From the NCBI RefSeq assembly GCF_900078705.1, contig NZ_FKIF01000001.1, forward strand, positions 496,001 to 560,000: a DNA stretch of 64,000 nucleotides, written 5' to 3'. Shown here in pieces: positions 41,722 through 49,178 of this stretch (position 1 is the first letter of the stretch; each line of letters opens with the position of its first letter). The notes beneath the pieces were generated by a model that saw only the letters and a program-made list of their open reading frames with translations, searched no databases and was not told the DNA's origin. This stretch comes from Bordetella ansorpii. GTDB lineage: Bacteria > Pseudomonadota > Gammaproteobacteria > Burkholderiales > Burkholderiaceae_B. The translations under genes were made by a program, and so were the position numbers.

Positions 41722-43266
41722 GTGAAGTACCGAGACCTCCGAGATTTCATCGACCAGCTCGACCGCCGTGGCGAACTCAAGCGCATCGCCGCGCCCGTTT
41801 CCACGAAGCTCGAAATGACCGAGATCGCCGACCGCGTGCTGCGCGCCGGCGGCCCCGCGCTGCTGTTCGAGAACGCACGGCACGGCGAGGCGCCGGCCGG
41901 CATGCCGGTGCTGGCCAACCTGTTCGGCACGCCGCGCCGCGTGGCCTGGGGCATGGGCGCCGAGGACGTCGGCGCGCTGCGCGAGACCGGTGAACTGCTG
42001 GCTTCGCTGCGCGAGCCCGAACCGCCGCGCGGCCTGCGCGACGCCTTCGCCAAGGTATCCATGCTGAAAGCCGCGCTGTGGGACATGGCGCCCAAGCGCG
42101 TGCGCAGCCCGGCCTCGCAGGAAATCGTCTGGGAAGGCAACGACGTCGACCTGTCGCGCCTGCCCATCCAGACCTGCTGGCCCGGCGACGTGGCCCCGCT
42201 GCTGGCCTGGGGACTGGTGATCACGCGCGGCCCCAATGCGCGCCGCCAGAACCTGGGCATCTATCGCCAACAGCCCATCGCGCGCAACAAGCTGATCATG
42301 CGCTGGCTCTCGCATCGCGGCGGCGCGCTCGACTTCCGCGACCACGCGCAGGCGCATCCCGGCACGCCCTTCCCGGTGGCGGTGGCGCTGGGCGCCGATC
42401 CGGCCACCATCCTGGGCGCCGTCACGCCCGTGCCCGACACGCTGTCCGAATACCAGTTCGCCGGCCTGCTGCGCGGTTCGCGCACAGAGGTGGCCCAGGC
42501 GCTGGGCAGCGAACTGTCGGTGCCGGCCTGGGCCGAGATCGTGCTGGAAGGCCATCTGCTGCCCGCCGGCGATCCGCGCGCGGGGGCGCCCACCGTGCCC
42601 GACGGCGTGAATCCGCCGCCCGACACCGGCTACGAGATGGCGCTGGAAGGTCCCTACGGCGACCACACCGGCTACTACAACGAGCAGGACTGGTTCCCGG
42701 TGTTCACGGTGGAGCGCATCACCATGCGGCGCAACCCCGTCTACCACTCCACCTACACCGGCAAGCCGCCGGACGAGCCCGCCGTGCTGGGCGTGGCGCT
42801 GAACGAAGTGTTCGTGCCGCTGCTGCGCCGCCAGTTGCCCGAGATCGTCGACTTCTACCTGCCGCCCGAAGGCTGCAGCTACCGCCTGGCGGTGGTGTCG
42901 ATCCGCAAGCAGTACGCGGGCCATGCCAAGCGCGTGATGTTCGGACTGTGGAGCATCCTGCGCCAGTTCATGTACACCAAGTTCATCGTGGTGGTGGACG
43001 AGGACATCGATCCACGCGACTGGAAGGAAGTGGTCTGGGCCATGACCACCCGCATGGACCCGGTGCGCGACACGGTGCTGGTGGACCGCACGCCCATCGA
43101 CTACCTCGATTTCGCTTCGCCCGTGTCGGGGTTGGGCGGCAAGATGGGCCTGGACGCCACCAACAAGTGGCCCGGTGAAACCGACCGCGAATGGGGTACG
43201 CCGATCCGCATGGACGACGACGTGAAGAAACGCGTGGACGCGATGTGGGGCGACCTGGGGCTGTAG
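41722..43266 (+). CDS. ubiD: UbiD-family decarboxylase
   Basis: This 514-residue protein matches 4-hydroxy-3-polyprenylbenzoate decarboxylase, which acts in ubiquinone synthesis with a prenylated FMN cofactor. N-terminal [45 protein letters not shown] and [13 protein letters not shown] are characteristic. The start is taken as GTG 41722 (V-KYRDLRDF), where conservation begins; no Shine-Dalgarno is obvious. The partner flavin prenyltransferase UbiX is not in the window. Confidence 0.95.
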   Translation: MKYRDLRDFIDQLDRRGELKRIAAPVSTKLEMTEIADRVLRAGGPALLFENARHGEAPAGMPVLANLFGTPRRVAWGMGAEDVGALRETGELLASLREPEPPRGLRDAFAKVSMLKAALWDMAPKRVRSPASQEIVWEGNDVDLSRLPIQTCWPGDVAPLLAWGLVITRGPNARRQNLGIYRQQPIARNKLIMRWLSHRGGALDFRDHAQAHPGTPFPVAVALGADPATILGAVTPVPDTLSEYQFAGLLRGSRTEVAQALGSELSVPAWAEIVLEGHLLPAGDPRAGAPTVPDGVNPPPDTGYEMALEGPYGDHTGYYNEQDWFPVFTVERITMRRNPVYHSTYTGKPPDEPAVLGVALNEVFVPLLRRQLPEIVDFYLPPEGCSYRLAVVSIRKQYAGHAKRVMFGLWSILRQFMYTKFIVVVDEDIDPRDWKEVVWAMTTRMDPVRDTVLVDRTPIDYLDFASPVSGLGGKMGLDATNKWPGETDREWGTPIRMDDDVKKRVDAMWGDLGL

Positions 43267-43300
43267 GCAACACCGGCAGCCGTCACGGCGCGGGTAAAGA

Positions 43301-43370
43301 AGCCCTTTCTCGGCACCGCCCCCGAAGGCCGGTGCTCGGGGGGGGGCGGTTCGGATCGAGCGGCTTTTTT
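43301..43370 (+). terminator. Terminator region after ubiD
   Basis: A stem ACCGCCCCC (43315-43323) / GGGGGCGGT (43342-43350), enclosed by AGCC/GGCT, is followed by TTTTTT (43365-43370). It sits between the convergent ubiD and the yqjK-like gene. Confidence 0.55.
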
Positions 43371-43797
43371 ACTTGGCGTGCCGCGCGGGGTGCCGCGCGG
43401 CGGCGGGAGCGTGGGCCTGGCCGGCCTCGTCATCCTGCTTCGAGGCGCGCCAAGCCTTGAACAGCTGCCAGCCGGCCAGGCCGGCGCCGGCCACCTTCAG
43501 CAGGCCACGGCGCTTGCCGCCGCCCAGCAGGACCGACGACAGCGTGGAACTGACGATGGGATAGCGCCGGGCCAGCGACACGGCCTGCCAGAGCATGGAC
43601 GCGCCGGTCTTGGCGCCGCCGCCGCTCACCAGGCCCGCCAGGCTGGAAGGCAGCAGGCCGCGGATGAGATTGGACGGCGCCAGGTCATGGCCGGTTTCAA
43701 TGAGGCGCTGGGCCAGGGTTTCTCGTTCGAGGGCCGCACGGGCGCGCAGCATCTCGATGCGCACCTGGCGTTCGACGGCGGGAGTGATGCGGGCCAT
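43369..43797 (-). CDS. YqjK-like protein
   Basis: This 142-residue protein is the last gene of a three-gene unit like E. coli yqjD-yqjE-yqjK. The N-terminal helix (MARITPAVERQVRIEMLRARAALERE) is charged. A Gly-rich stretch, a weakly hydrophobic segment around residues 95-112 (LLKVAGAGLAGWQLFKAW) and a basic Ala/His-rich tail follow. No function is known for the family. ATG 43797 lies 3 bp after the stop of the upstream gene. The assignment rests mainly on gene order. Confidence 0.55.
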   Translation of the reverse strand: MARITPAVERQVRIEMLRARAALERETLAQRLIETGHDLAPSNLIRGLLPSSLAGLVSGGGAKTGASMLWQAVSLARRYPIVSSTLSSVLLGGGKRRGLLKVAGAGLAGWQLFKAWRASKQDDEAGQAHAPAAARHPARHAK

Positions 43798-43800
43798 GGC

Positions 43801-44220
43801 TCAGCGCTCCTGCGCGCGGCCGTGGCCGGGCGCGTCGTAATCATCGTCGTCGACCCGCACGCGCTCGAGCATCGCCACGTCCTGCTGCAACGCATCGAGC
43901 GTGGCCGCGAAAGGCGAAGGGTCATGCACCAGCAGGCGGCGCACGGTCATCAGCAGCCCCACGCCGATCAGGGCGTAGACGCCGGCCAGGCAACCCAGCG
44001 CCATGTAGCGCTGCTCGGTGGGCCATACGGCCACGGCGATGGCGATGGTGACCACCAGCACCGCGAGCGTCAGGAACAGCAAGGCGCCGAAGGCCATGAC
44101 CAGAAGCTTGACCAGGCGCGACTTTTCCTCGGCCGCTTCGAGGCCGAACAATTCGAGGCGCGTGCGCAGCAGTCCGACCAGACTGGACGCCACGCCGATG
44201 ACGGATCTACGCAGATTCAT
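43801..44220 (-). CDS. YqjE-like (holin superfamily III-type) membrane protein
   Basis: This 139-residue protein has two strongly hydrophobic helices, about residues 38-62 and 72-93. A short charged N-terminal region with LLRTRLELFGLEAAEEKSRL precedes them and an acidic C-terminal tail follows. This is the pattern of YqjE-like proteins, often labelled 'phage holin family' although they are not phage genes. ATG 44220 is used; an in-frame GTG at 44241 would add seven residues. Confidence 0.75.
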   Translation of the reverse strand: MNLRRSVIGVASSLVGLLRTRLELFGLEAAEEKSRLVKLLVMAFGALLFLTLAVLVVTIAIAVAVWPTEQRYMALGCLAGVYALIGVGLLMTVRRLLVHDPSPFAATLDALQQDVAMLERVRVDDDDYDAPGHGRAQER

Positions 44221-44276
44221 GTAGGGACCCGGGGCGGACACGCGGCCGGCGCAACCGGCCGTGCATCCAGGCCGGC

Positions 44277-44600
44277 TCAGCGGCGGCTGATCAGCAAGCC
44301 AATCAGCAGGCCGGTCACGCCCGCGATGGAAATGGCTTGCCAGGGATTGTCGTGCACGTAGTCATCGGTGGCGCGCGCCGCGCGGCGGCCCCGTTCCAGC
44401 ACGGCGTCTTGCGCGTCGTACAGCGCTTCACGGGTGCGCTTGAGCGAAACCATGGCGCGGTCGCGCAGTTCGGCGGCCTTGTCGCCGGTGGTGCCGGCGG
44501 CTTCGCGCAGCAGATTCTCGGCGTCGTTCAGGCTGGTCTTCACGCTGTCGATCAGCTTTTCTTTCTCTTTAGCGACTTCGTCGGATCTTCTCGAATTCAT
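44277..44600 (-). CDS. DUF883 (ElaB/YqjD-like) membrane-anchored protein
   Basis: This 107-residue protein is highly helical and charged through about residue 78. It ends in a short hydrophobic anchor (ISIAGVTGLLIGLLISRR) preceded by VHDNPWQAI, the family signature of ElaB/YqjD/DUF883. E. coli YqjD tethers stationary-phase ribosomes to the membrane; the same is possible here. ATG 44600 has AGGAG 7 bases upstream. It is the first gene of the yqjDEK-like operon. Confidence 0.88.
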   Translation of the reverse strand: MNSRRSDEVAKEKEKLIDSVKTSLNDAENLLREAAGTTGDKAAELRDRAMVSLKRTREALYDAQDAVLERGRRAARATDDYVHDNPWQAISIAGVTGLLIGLLISRR

Positions 44601-44690
44601 GCTGGGCTCCTCGGTAAGAGTCAAAGGGCAGGTCGATCATACCAGCGACCCGCGCAAAAGCAGGGACAGTCTTGCTACGGCATGCAACCG

Positions 44691-45422
44691 CTACTTCATT
44701 TGCGTAATCTCGACCGTGGATTTCACGTTGCCCGGCTGCTCGATATCCTGGCGCATCACCATGTCGACCTTCGGGCAGAACCAGTCGGTGACGGTGGTGT
44801 TCAAGCCCGGAATCGGCAGGGTCAGGCCCTTGAAGGTGGCCATGGTCGGATCGGTGTCGCGCGTATAGGTGATGGGCCAGCACGAATAGCGGCCCACCGG
44901 GGTATCCAGGTTCTGGCGCTTGCCCACGCGCTTCTCGCCGATGCGCACGGTGGTGCTGGGACGCCCCCCCACCGGAGCGTCGCGGCCGATGTTCAGCCGG
45001 TAATTGGCGCCCGGCAGGCGCTGGCCCTCGCCCGTGACGCTAGCGTAGGCGAACAGGCCGAGCATGCGCAGGTCGAACTGGCCCTCTTCCTGCGGCTGTC
45101 CGCCGGCCTTGTCGTAGCGCACGAACGTGGCCTGGCCGTTCCTGACCGTCATCAGGTAATCCAGCTTGGACTTGCCGGGCGGCAGGCCCGCGTAGCCGAA
45201 CGATGCCGTGCCGGTGATGCGCGCGCGGCACTGGTTGCCGCTTTGCCTGGCGACCTCGGCAAAGGCCAGGTCGGCGCCCAGCGCGATATTGCCCTTGCCG
45301 GTCAGTTGCACCTGCCCGCCGTCGCGCATGAACGGCGCATCGCACACGCCAGCCTGCGCGGCGCCGGATACCGCGGCCAGCGCGGCGGCCACCGGCAGGA
45401 AAGAATGCAAACCCTTTTTCAT
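44691..45422 (-). CDS. Secreted protein of unknown function
   Basis: This 243-residue protein has a Sec signal peptide (residues 1-23, AQA-G). The mature part is predicted largely beta: TASFGYAGLPPGKSKLDYLMTV, then GRYSCWPITYTRDTD and a C-terminal GNVKSTVEITQMK. Its strand pattern recalls the DUF3108-like barrel, but I cannot assign it. Four cysteines in the mature region could form two disulfides. ATG 45422 is fixed by the signal peptide. It is divergent from the TRAP operon. Confidence 0.6.
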   Translation of the reverse strand: MKKGLHSFLPVAAALAAVSGAAQAGVCDAPFMRDGGQVQLTGKGNIALGADLAFAEVARQSGNQCRARITGTASFGYAGLPPGKSKLDYLMTVRNGQATFVRYDKAGGQPQEEGQFDLRMLGLFAYASVTGEGQRLPGANYRLNIGRDAPVGGRPSTTVRIGEKRVGKRQNLDTPVGRYSCWPITYTRDTDPTMATFKGLTLPIPGLNTTVTDWFCPKVDMVMRQDIEQPGNVKSTVEITQMK

Positions 45423-45687
45423 CGCCACAAAACCGCTCCTGCAATATATAGACGCACCCATGTGGTGGACGGCTGTTCCGATACTACACCGCAAGAATCG
45501 TGCGGGGCATTCCCGTATTGACCGGAAACAAGGGTTTTTACTCGGTTCGCTGCGAGCGCGTTTCTCTATATATTCCAGGCCACAACAAAATAGCCGTCCT
45601 TCGCCACCCTGAATGCCGGCGCAGTGTCCACCAAACACGTCGATACTCAAACGGGCTTACCCGAGCCAACCCAGGAGACTTGCCATC

Positions 45688-46782
45688 ATGCAGCGCCGTT
45701 CGTTCCTCAAGAAAGCCACCCTCGGAGCCGCAGCGGGCGGCGCCACCCTCGCCGCGCCGGCCATTGCCCAGGATACGCCGGCCATCGCGTGGCGACTGGC
45801 GTCCAGCTTCCCGCGCAGCGCCGACGCCATCTACTCGGGCGGGGAAAGCGTGGGCAAGTACGTCTCCGAGGCGACCAACGGCAAGTTCACCATCCGCACC
45901 TTTCCCGCCGGTGAGATCGTCCCCGCGCTGCAGGTCCTCGATGGCGTGCAGAACGGCACGGTCGAGGCCGGCCACAGCGCGTCCTACTATTACTACGGCA
46001 AAGACCCCGTCCTGAGCTTCGACGCCGCGGTGCCCTTCGGCCTGAACACGCGCCAGATGAACGCCTGGATGCGGCACGGCGAAGGGCTGTCGCTGATGCG
46101 CGAGGTGTTCAAGAGCTACAACATCGTCAACTTCCCCTGCGGCTACACCGGCACGCAGATGGGTGGCTGGTTCCGCAAGGAGATCAAGTCGGCCGACGAC
46201 CTCAAGGGGCTGAAGTTCCGCGTCAGCGCCTTCGCCGGCGCCGTCCTGTCGCGCCTGGGCGTGGTGCCGCAGCAGATCGCCGGCGGCGACATCTACCCCG
46301 CCCTGGAAAAGGGCACGATCGATGCGGCCGAATGGATCGGCCCGTACGACGACGAGAAGCTGGGCTTCAACAAAGTGGCGCCCCACTACTACTACCCCGG
46401 CTGGTGGGAGGGCACGCTCCAGGTGTCGCTCTACGTCAACCAGGAAGCCTACAACAAGCTTCCCAAGCACTACCAGGCCGTGCTGGCGCAGGCCTGCGCC
46501 GCCGCCACCAACGACATGATCGCCAAGTACGACGCCGAAAACCCGGCGGCGCTGCGCAGGCTGATCGCCGGCGGCGCGCAGCTCAAGTCCTTCCCCAAGC
46601 CGGTGCTGGACGCCTGCTATGCCGAGTCGGTCAAGCTCTATGACGAACTGAGCGGCAAGAGCCCGATGTTCAAGAAGGTCTACGAAAGCATGCGCGCCTT
46701 CCGCGACAACGAACTGCCGTGGTTCCGTGTCGCCGAAGGCAGCTACGACAGCTACATGGGCACGATCGGCCGCGGCAAGTAA
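45688..46782 (+). CDS. dctP: TRAP transporter substrate-binding protein (DctP/TakP type)
   Basis: This 364-residue periplasmic receptor belongs to the DctP family and most resembles alpha-keto-acid or hydroxy-acid binding TakP-like members. A Tat-type signal (QRRSFLKK ... PAIA-Q, residues 1-28) opens it. The conserved FRVSAFAGAVLSRLGVVPQQIAGGDIYPAL contains the region that usually binds the substrate carboxylate, and GTIDAAEWIGPYDD follows. ATG 45688 has AGGAG 10 bases upstream. It is the first gene of dctPQM. Confidence 0.93.
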   Translation: MQRRSFLKKATLGAAAGGATLAAPAIAQDTPAIAWRLASSFPRSADAIYSGGESVGKYVSEATNGKFTIRTFPAGEIVPALQVLDGVQNGTVEAGHSASYYYYGKDPVLSFDAAVPFGLNTRQMNAWMRHGEGLSLMREVFKSYNIVNFPCGYTGTQMGGWFRKEIKSADDLKGLKFRVSAFAGAVLSRLGVVPQQIAGGDIYPALEKGTIDAAEWIGPYDDEKLGFNKVAPHYYYPGWWEGTLQVSLYVNQEAYNKLPKHYQAVLAQACAAATNDMIAKYDAENPAALRRLIAGGAQLKSFPKPVLDACYAESVKLYDELSGKSPMFKKVYESMRAFRDNELPWFRVAEGSYDSYMGTIGRGK

Positions 46783-46878
46783 GAAAGCATCGCCGCAGCG
46801 TGCCGCCACCCCGTGGCGGCACGCGCCTTCCTGGCTCCTTCCCCACCCCCTCGTCCGTGTCACGGACTGGATCGCATC

Positions 46879-47508
46879 ATGAATGCCCTGCTCGCCCTCT
46901 CCCGTTTGATCGACGCGATCAACACGGCGGTGGGCCGCGCGGTGACGTGGCTGACCTTGATCGTCGTGCTCGTCAGCGCCGGCAATGCCGTCGTAAGAAA
47001 AGTCTTCAACACCAGTTCCAACGCGTGGCTGGAACTGCAGTGGTATCTGTTCGGCGCGCTGTTCCTGCTGGCGGCCGGCTATACGCTGCTGCGCAACGAA
47101 CACGTCCGCGTGGACGTGCTGGCCTCGCGCCTGCCACGCCGCACCCAGCTCTACATCGAGATCTTCGGCGTCGTCTTCTTCCTGATGCCGGCATGCCTGC
47201 TGATCCTCTGGCTATCGTGGCCGATGTTCATGGACTCGTATCTCACCAACGAGCAGTCCTCCAATCCCGGCGGGCTGGTGCGCTGGCCCGTCAAGCTGAT
47301 GATCCCCGTGGGCTTCGCCCTGCTGGTGCTTGCCGGCCTGTCGCACCTGATCAAGTGCGTGGGCTTCCTGATGGGGCGCTGCGCCGATCCGGGCGCGCGT
47401 GACGAAGGCGTCTCCGCCGAAGAGGCGCTGGCACAGGAAATCGCCGAGGAGGCCCGCGCGCGCGAAGCCCAGGCCGCCACCGCAGAAAGCGCAGGGAAAG
47501 GACGCTGA
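46879..47508 (+). CDS. dctQ: TRAP transporter small permease
   Basis: This 209-residue protein has the four membrane helices expected of DctQ (about 18-38, 50-72, 92-116, 137-160) and a charged Glu/Ala-rich C-terminal tail of about 35 residues that is longer than usual. ELQWYLFGALFLLAAGYTLLRNEHVRVD is typical of the family. It lies 96 bp after dctP and 2 bp before dctM. Confidence 0.92.
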   Translation: MNALLALSRLIDAINTAVGRAVTWLTLIVVLVSAGNAVVRKVFNTSSNAWLELQWYLFGALFLLAAGYTLLRNEHVRVDVLASRLPRRTQLYIEIFGVVFFLMPACLLILWLSWPMFMDSYLTNEQSSNPGGLVRWPVKLMIPVGFALLVLAGLSHLIKCVGFLMGRCADPGARDEGVSAEEALAQEIAEEARAREAQAATAESAGKGR

Positions 47509-47510
47509 CC

Positions 47511-49178
47511 ATGGAATTCTTCATCGCAAACATGGCGCCCATCATGTTCGCCACCCTGGTGGTGTTCCTGCTGCTGGGCTTCCCCGTCGCGTTCGCGCTG
47601 GCCGCCAACGGTATCCTGTTCGGCCTGATCGGCATGGAACTCGGGCTGCTGAACGCCGCGCTGTTCCAGGCGCTGCCGCAACGGGTCTTCGGGATCATCG
47701 CCAACGATACCCTGCTGGCCATTCCCTTCTTCACCTTCATGGGGCTGATCCTCGAACGCTCCGGCATGGCCGAAGACCTGCTGGAGACGATCGGCCAGCT
47801 CTTCGGCACCGTCCGCGGCGGGCTGGCCATCGCGGTCGTGTTCGTGGGCGCGATGCTCGCGGCCACCACGGGCGTGGTCTCGGCCTCGGTCATCTCCATG
47901 GGGTTGATCTCGCTGCCGATCATGCTGCGCTATGGCTACGACCGGCGCCTGGCCACGGGCATCATCGCGGCCTCGGGCACGCTGTCGCAGATCATCCCGC
48001 CCTCGCTGGTGCTGATCATCCTGGCCGACCAGTTGGGCCGCTCCATCGGCGACATGTACCGCGGCGCCATCCTGCCCGGTTTCCTGCTGGCGGGCTCCTA
48101 TGTGGTCTACGTCGTGGTGATGTCGTACCTGAAGCCGGGTTCGGCCCCGGCGCTGCCCGAGTCGGCGCGCGCCTTCAAGGAACCCAACGGCCGCCGCGGC
48201 GACCGCTCGCTGGGCGTGCTGATGGGGATCTCCGCGCTGTCGGCCTATCTGCTCACCGAGTTCATCGAATCGGAGGCCGCCCCCGTCGACGAGAAAATCG
48301 TCCTGTCCCTGCTGATCTGGGGCCTGACCGCGTTCATCATCGCCGGCACGAATCGACTGCTGAAGCTGGGGCTGCTTTCGAAGCTGGCCGAGCGCGTCAC
48401 CTTCGTGATGATTCCTCCGCTGTTCCTGATCTTTCTCGTGCTGGGCACGATCTTCATCGGCGTGGCCACCCCGACGGAAGGCGGCGCCATGGGCGCGGTG
48501 GGAGCGATCATCATGGCGCTGACGCGCGGCCGGCTGAGCCTGTCCCTGCTCAAGCAGGCCATGGACACCACGACCAAGCTGTCCACCTTCGTGGTGTTCA
48601 TCCTGGTGGGCTCCACGGTGTTCGGCCTGACCTTCCGCGGCGTGAACGGCGACCTGTGGGTGGAACACCTGCTGGTGGGCCTGCCGGGCGGCGAGATGGG
48701 CTTCCTGATCGCCGTCAGCATACTCACCTTCGTCCTGGCCTTCTTCCTGGATTTCTTCGAACTGGCCTTCATCATCGTCCCGCTGCTGGGGCCGGTGGCG
48801 GACAAGCTGGGCATCGACCTGATCTGGTTCGGAGTGCTGCTGGCCGTGAACATGCAGACCTCGTTCATGCACCCTCCCTTCGGCTTCGCGCTGTTCTACC
48901 TGCGTTCGGTCGCGCCCAAGAATCGCTATCGCGACCGGGTCACGGGCCAGACCATCGAGCCCGTGACCACCGGCCAGATCTATTGGGGTTCGGTGCCGTT
49001 CATCGCCATCCAGCTGACCATGGTGGCCGCGGTCCTGGCCTTCCCCGGCATCGTGATGCACTACAAGGGAGACGCGCCGGAAGTCGACGCCACCAAGATC
49101 AAGATCGAGGTGCCCACGAGCGACTACGGAGGCGGCGGCATCTACGGCGGCAACGATCCGGCCGCGGACTTCAAGTAG
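47511..49178 (+). CDS. dctM: TRAP transporter large permease
   Basis: This 555-residue protein is the 12-helix ion-coupled permease of the TRAP system. Family markers include PFFTFMGLILERSGMAEDLL, ASGTLSQIIPPSLVLIILADQ and TPTEGGAMGAVGAI. The long form, with an insertion of about 100 residues mid-protein (around 220-310), is typical of the TakM-like group. Its stop overlaps the convergent nasA gene by 8 bp. With dctP and dctQ it completes a sodium- or proton-driven carboxylate importer. Confidence 0.95.
   Translation: MEFFIANMAPIMFATLVVFLLLGFPVAFALAANGILFGLIGMELGLLNAALFQALPQRVFGIIANDTLLAIPFFTFMGLILERSGMAEDLLETIGQLFGTVRGGLAIAVVFVGAMLAATTGVVSASVISMGLISLPIMLRYGYDRRLATGIIAASGTLSQIIPPSLVLIILADQLGRSIGDMYRGAILPGFLLAGSYVVYVVVMSYLKPGSAPALPESARAFKEPNGRRGDRSLGVLMGISALSAYLLTEFIESEAAPVDEKIVLSLLIWGLTAFIIAGTNRLLKLGLLSKLAERVTFVMIPPLFLIFLVLGTIFIGVATPTEGGAMGAVGAIIMALTRGRLSLSLLKQAMDTTTKLSTFVVFILVGSTVFGLTFRGVNGDLWVEHLLVGLPGGEMGFLIAVSILTFVLAFFLDFFELAFIIVPLLGPVADKLGIDLIWFGVLLAVNMQTSFMHPPFGFALFYLRSVAPKNRYRDRVTGQTIEPVTTGQIYWGSVPFIAIQLTMVAAVLAFPGIVMHYKGDAPEVDATKIKIEVPTSDYGGGGIYGGNDPAADFK

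Noticed and set aside
43338-43347. Run of Gs as a possible phase-variable tract
   Set aside because: It is intergenic and forms part of the ubiD terminator stem, not a promoter spacer or coding sequence.
43801-44220. Phage remnant, because of the holin-like label of this family
   Set aside because: It sits in a yqjDEK-like chromosomal operon and no other phage gene is near.
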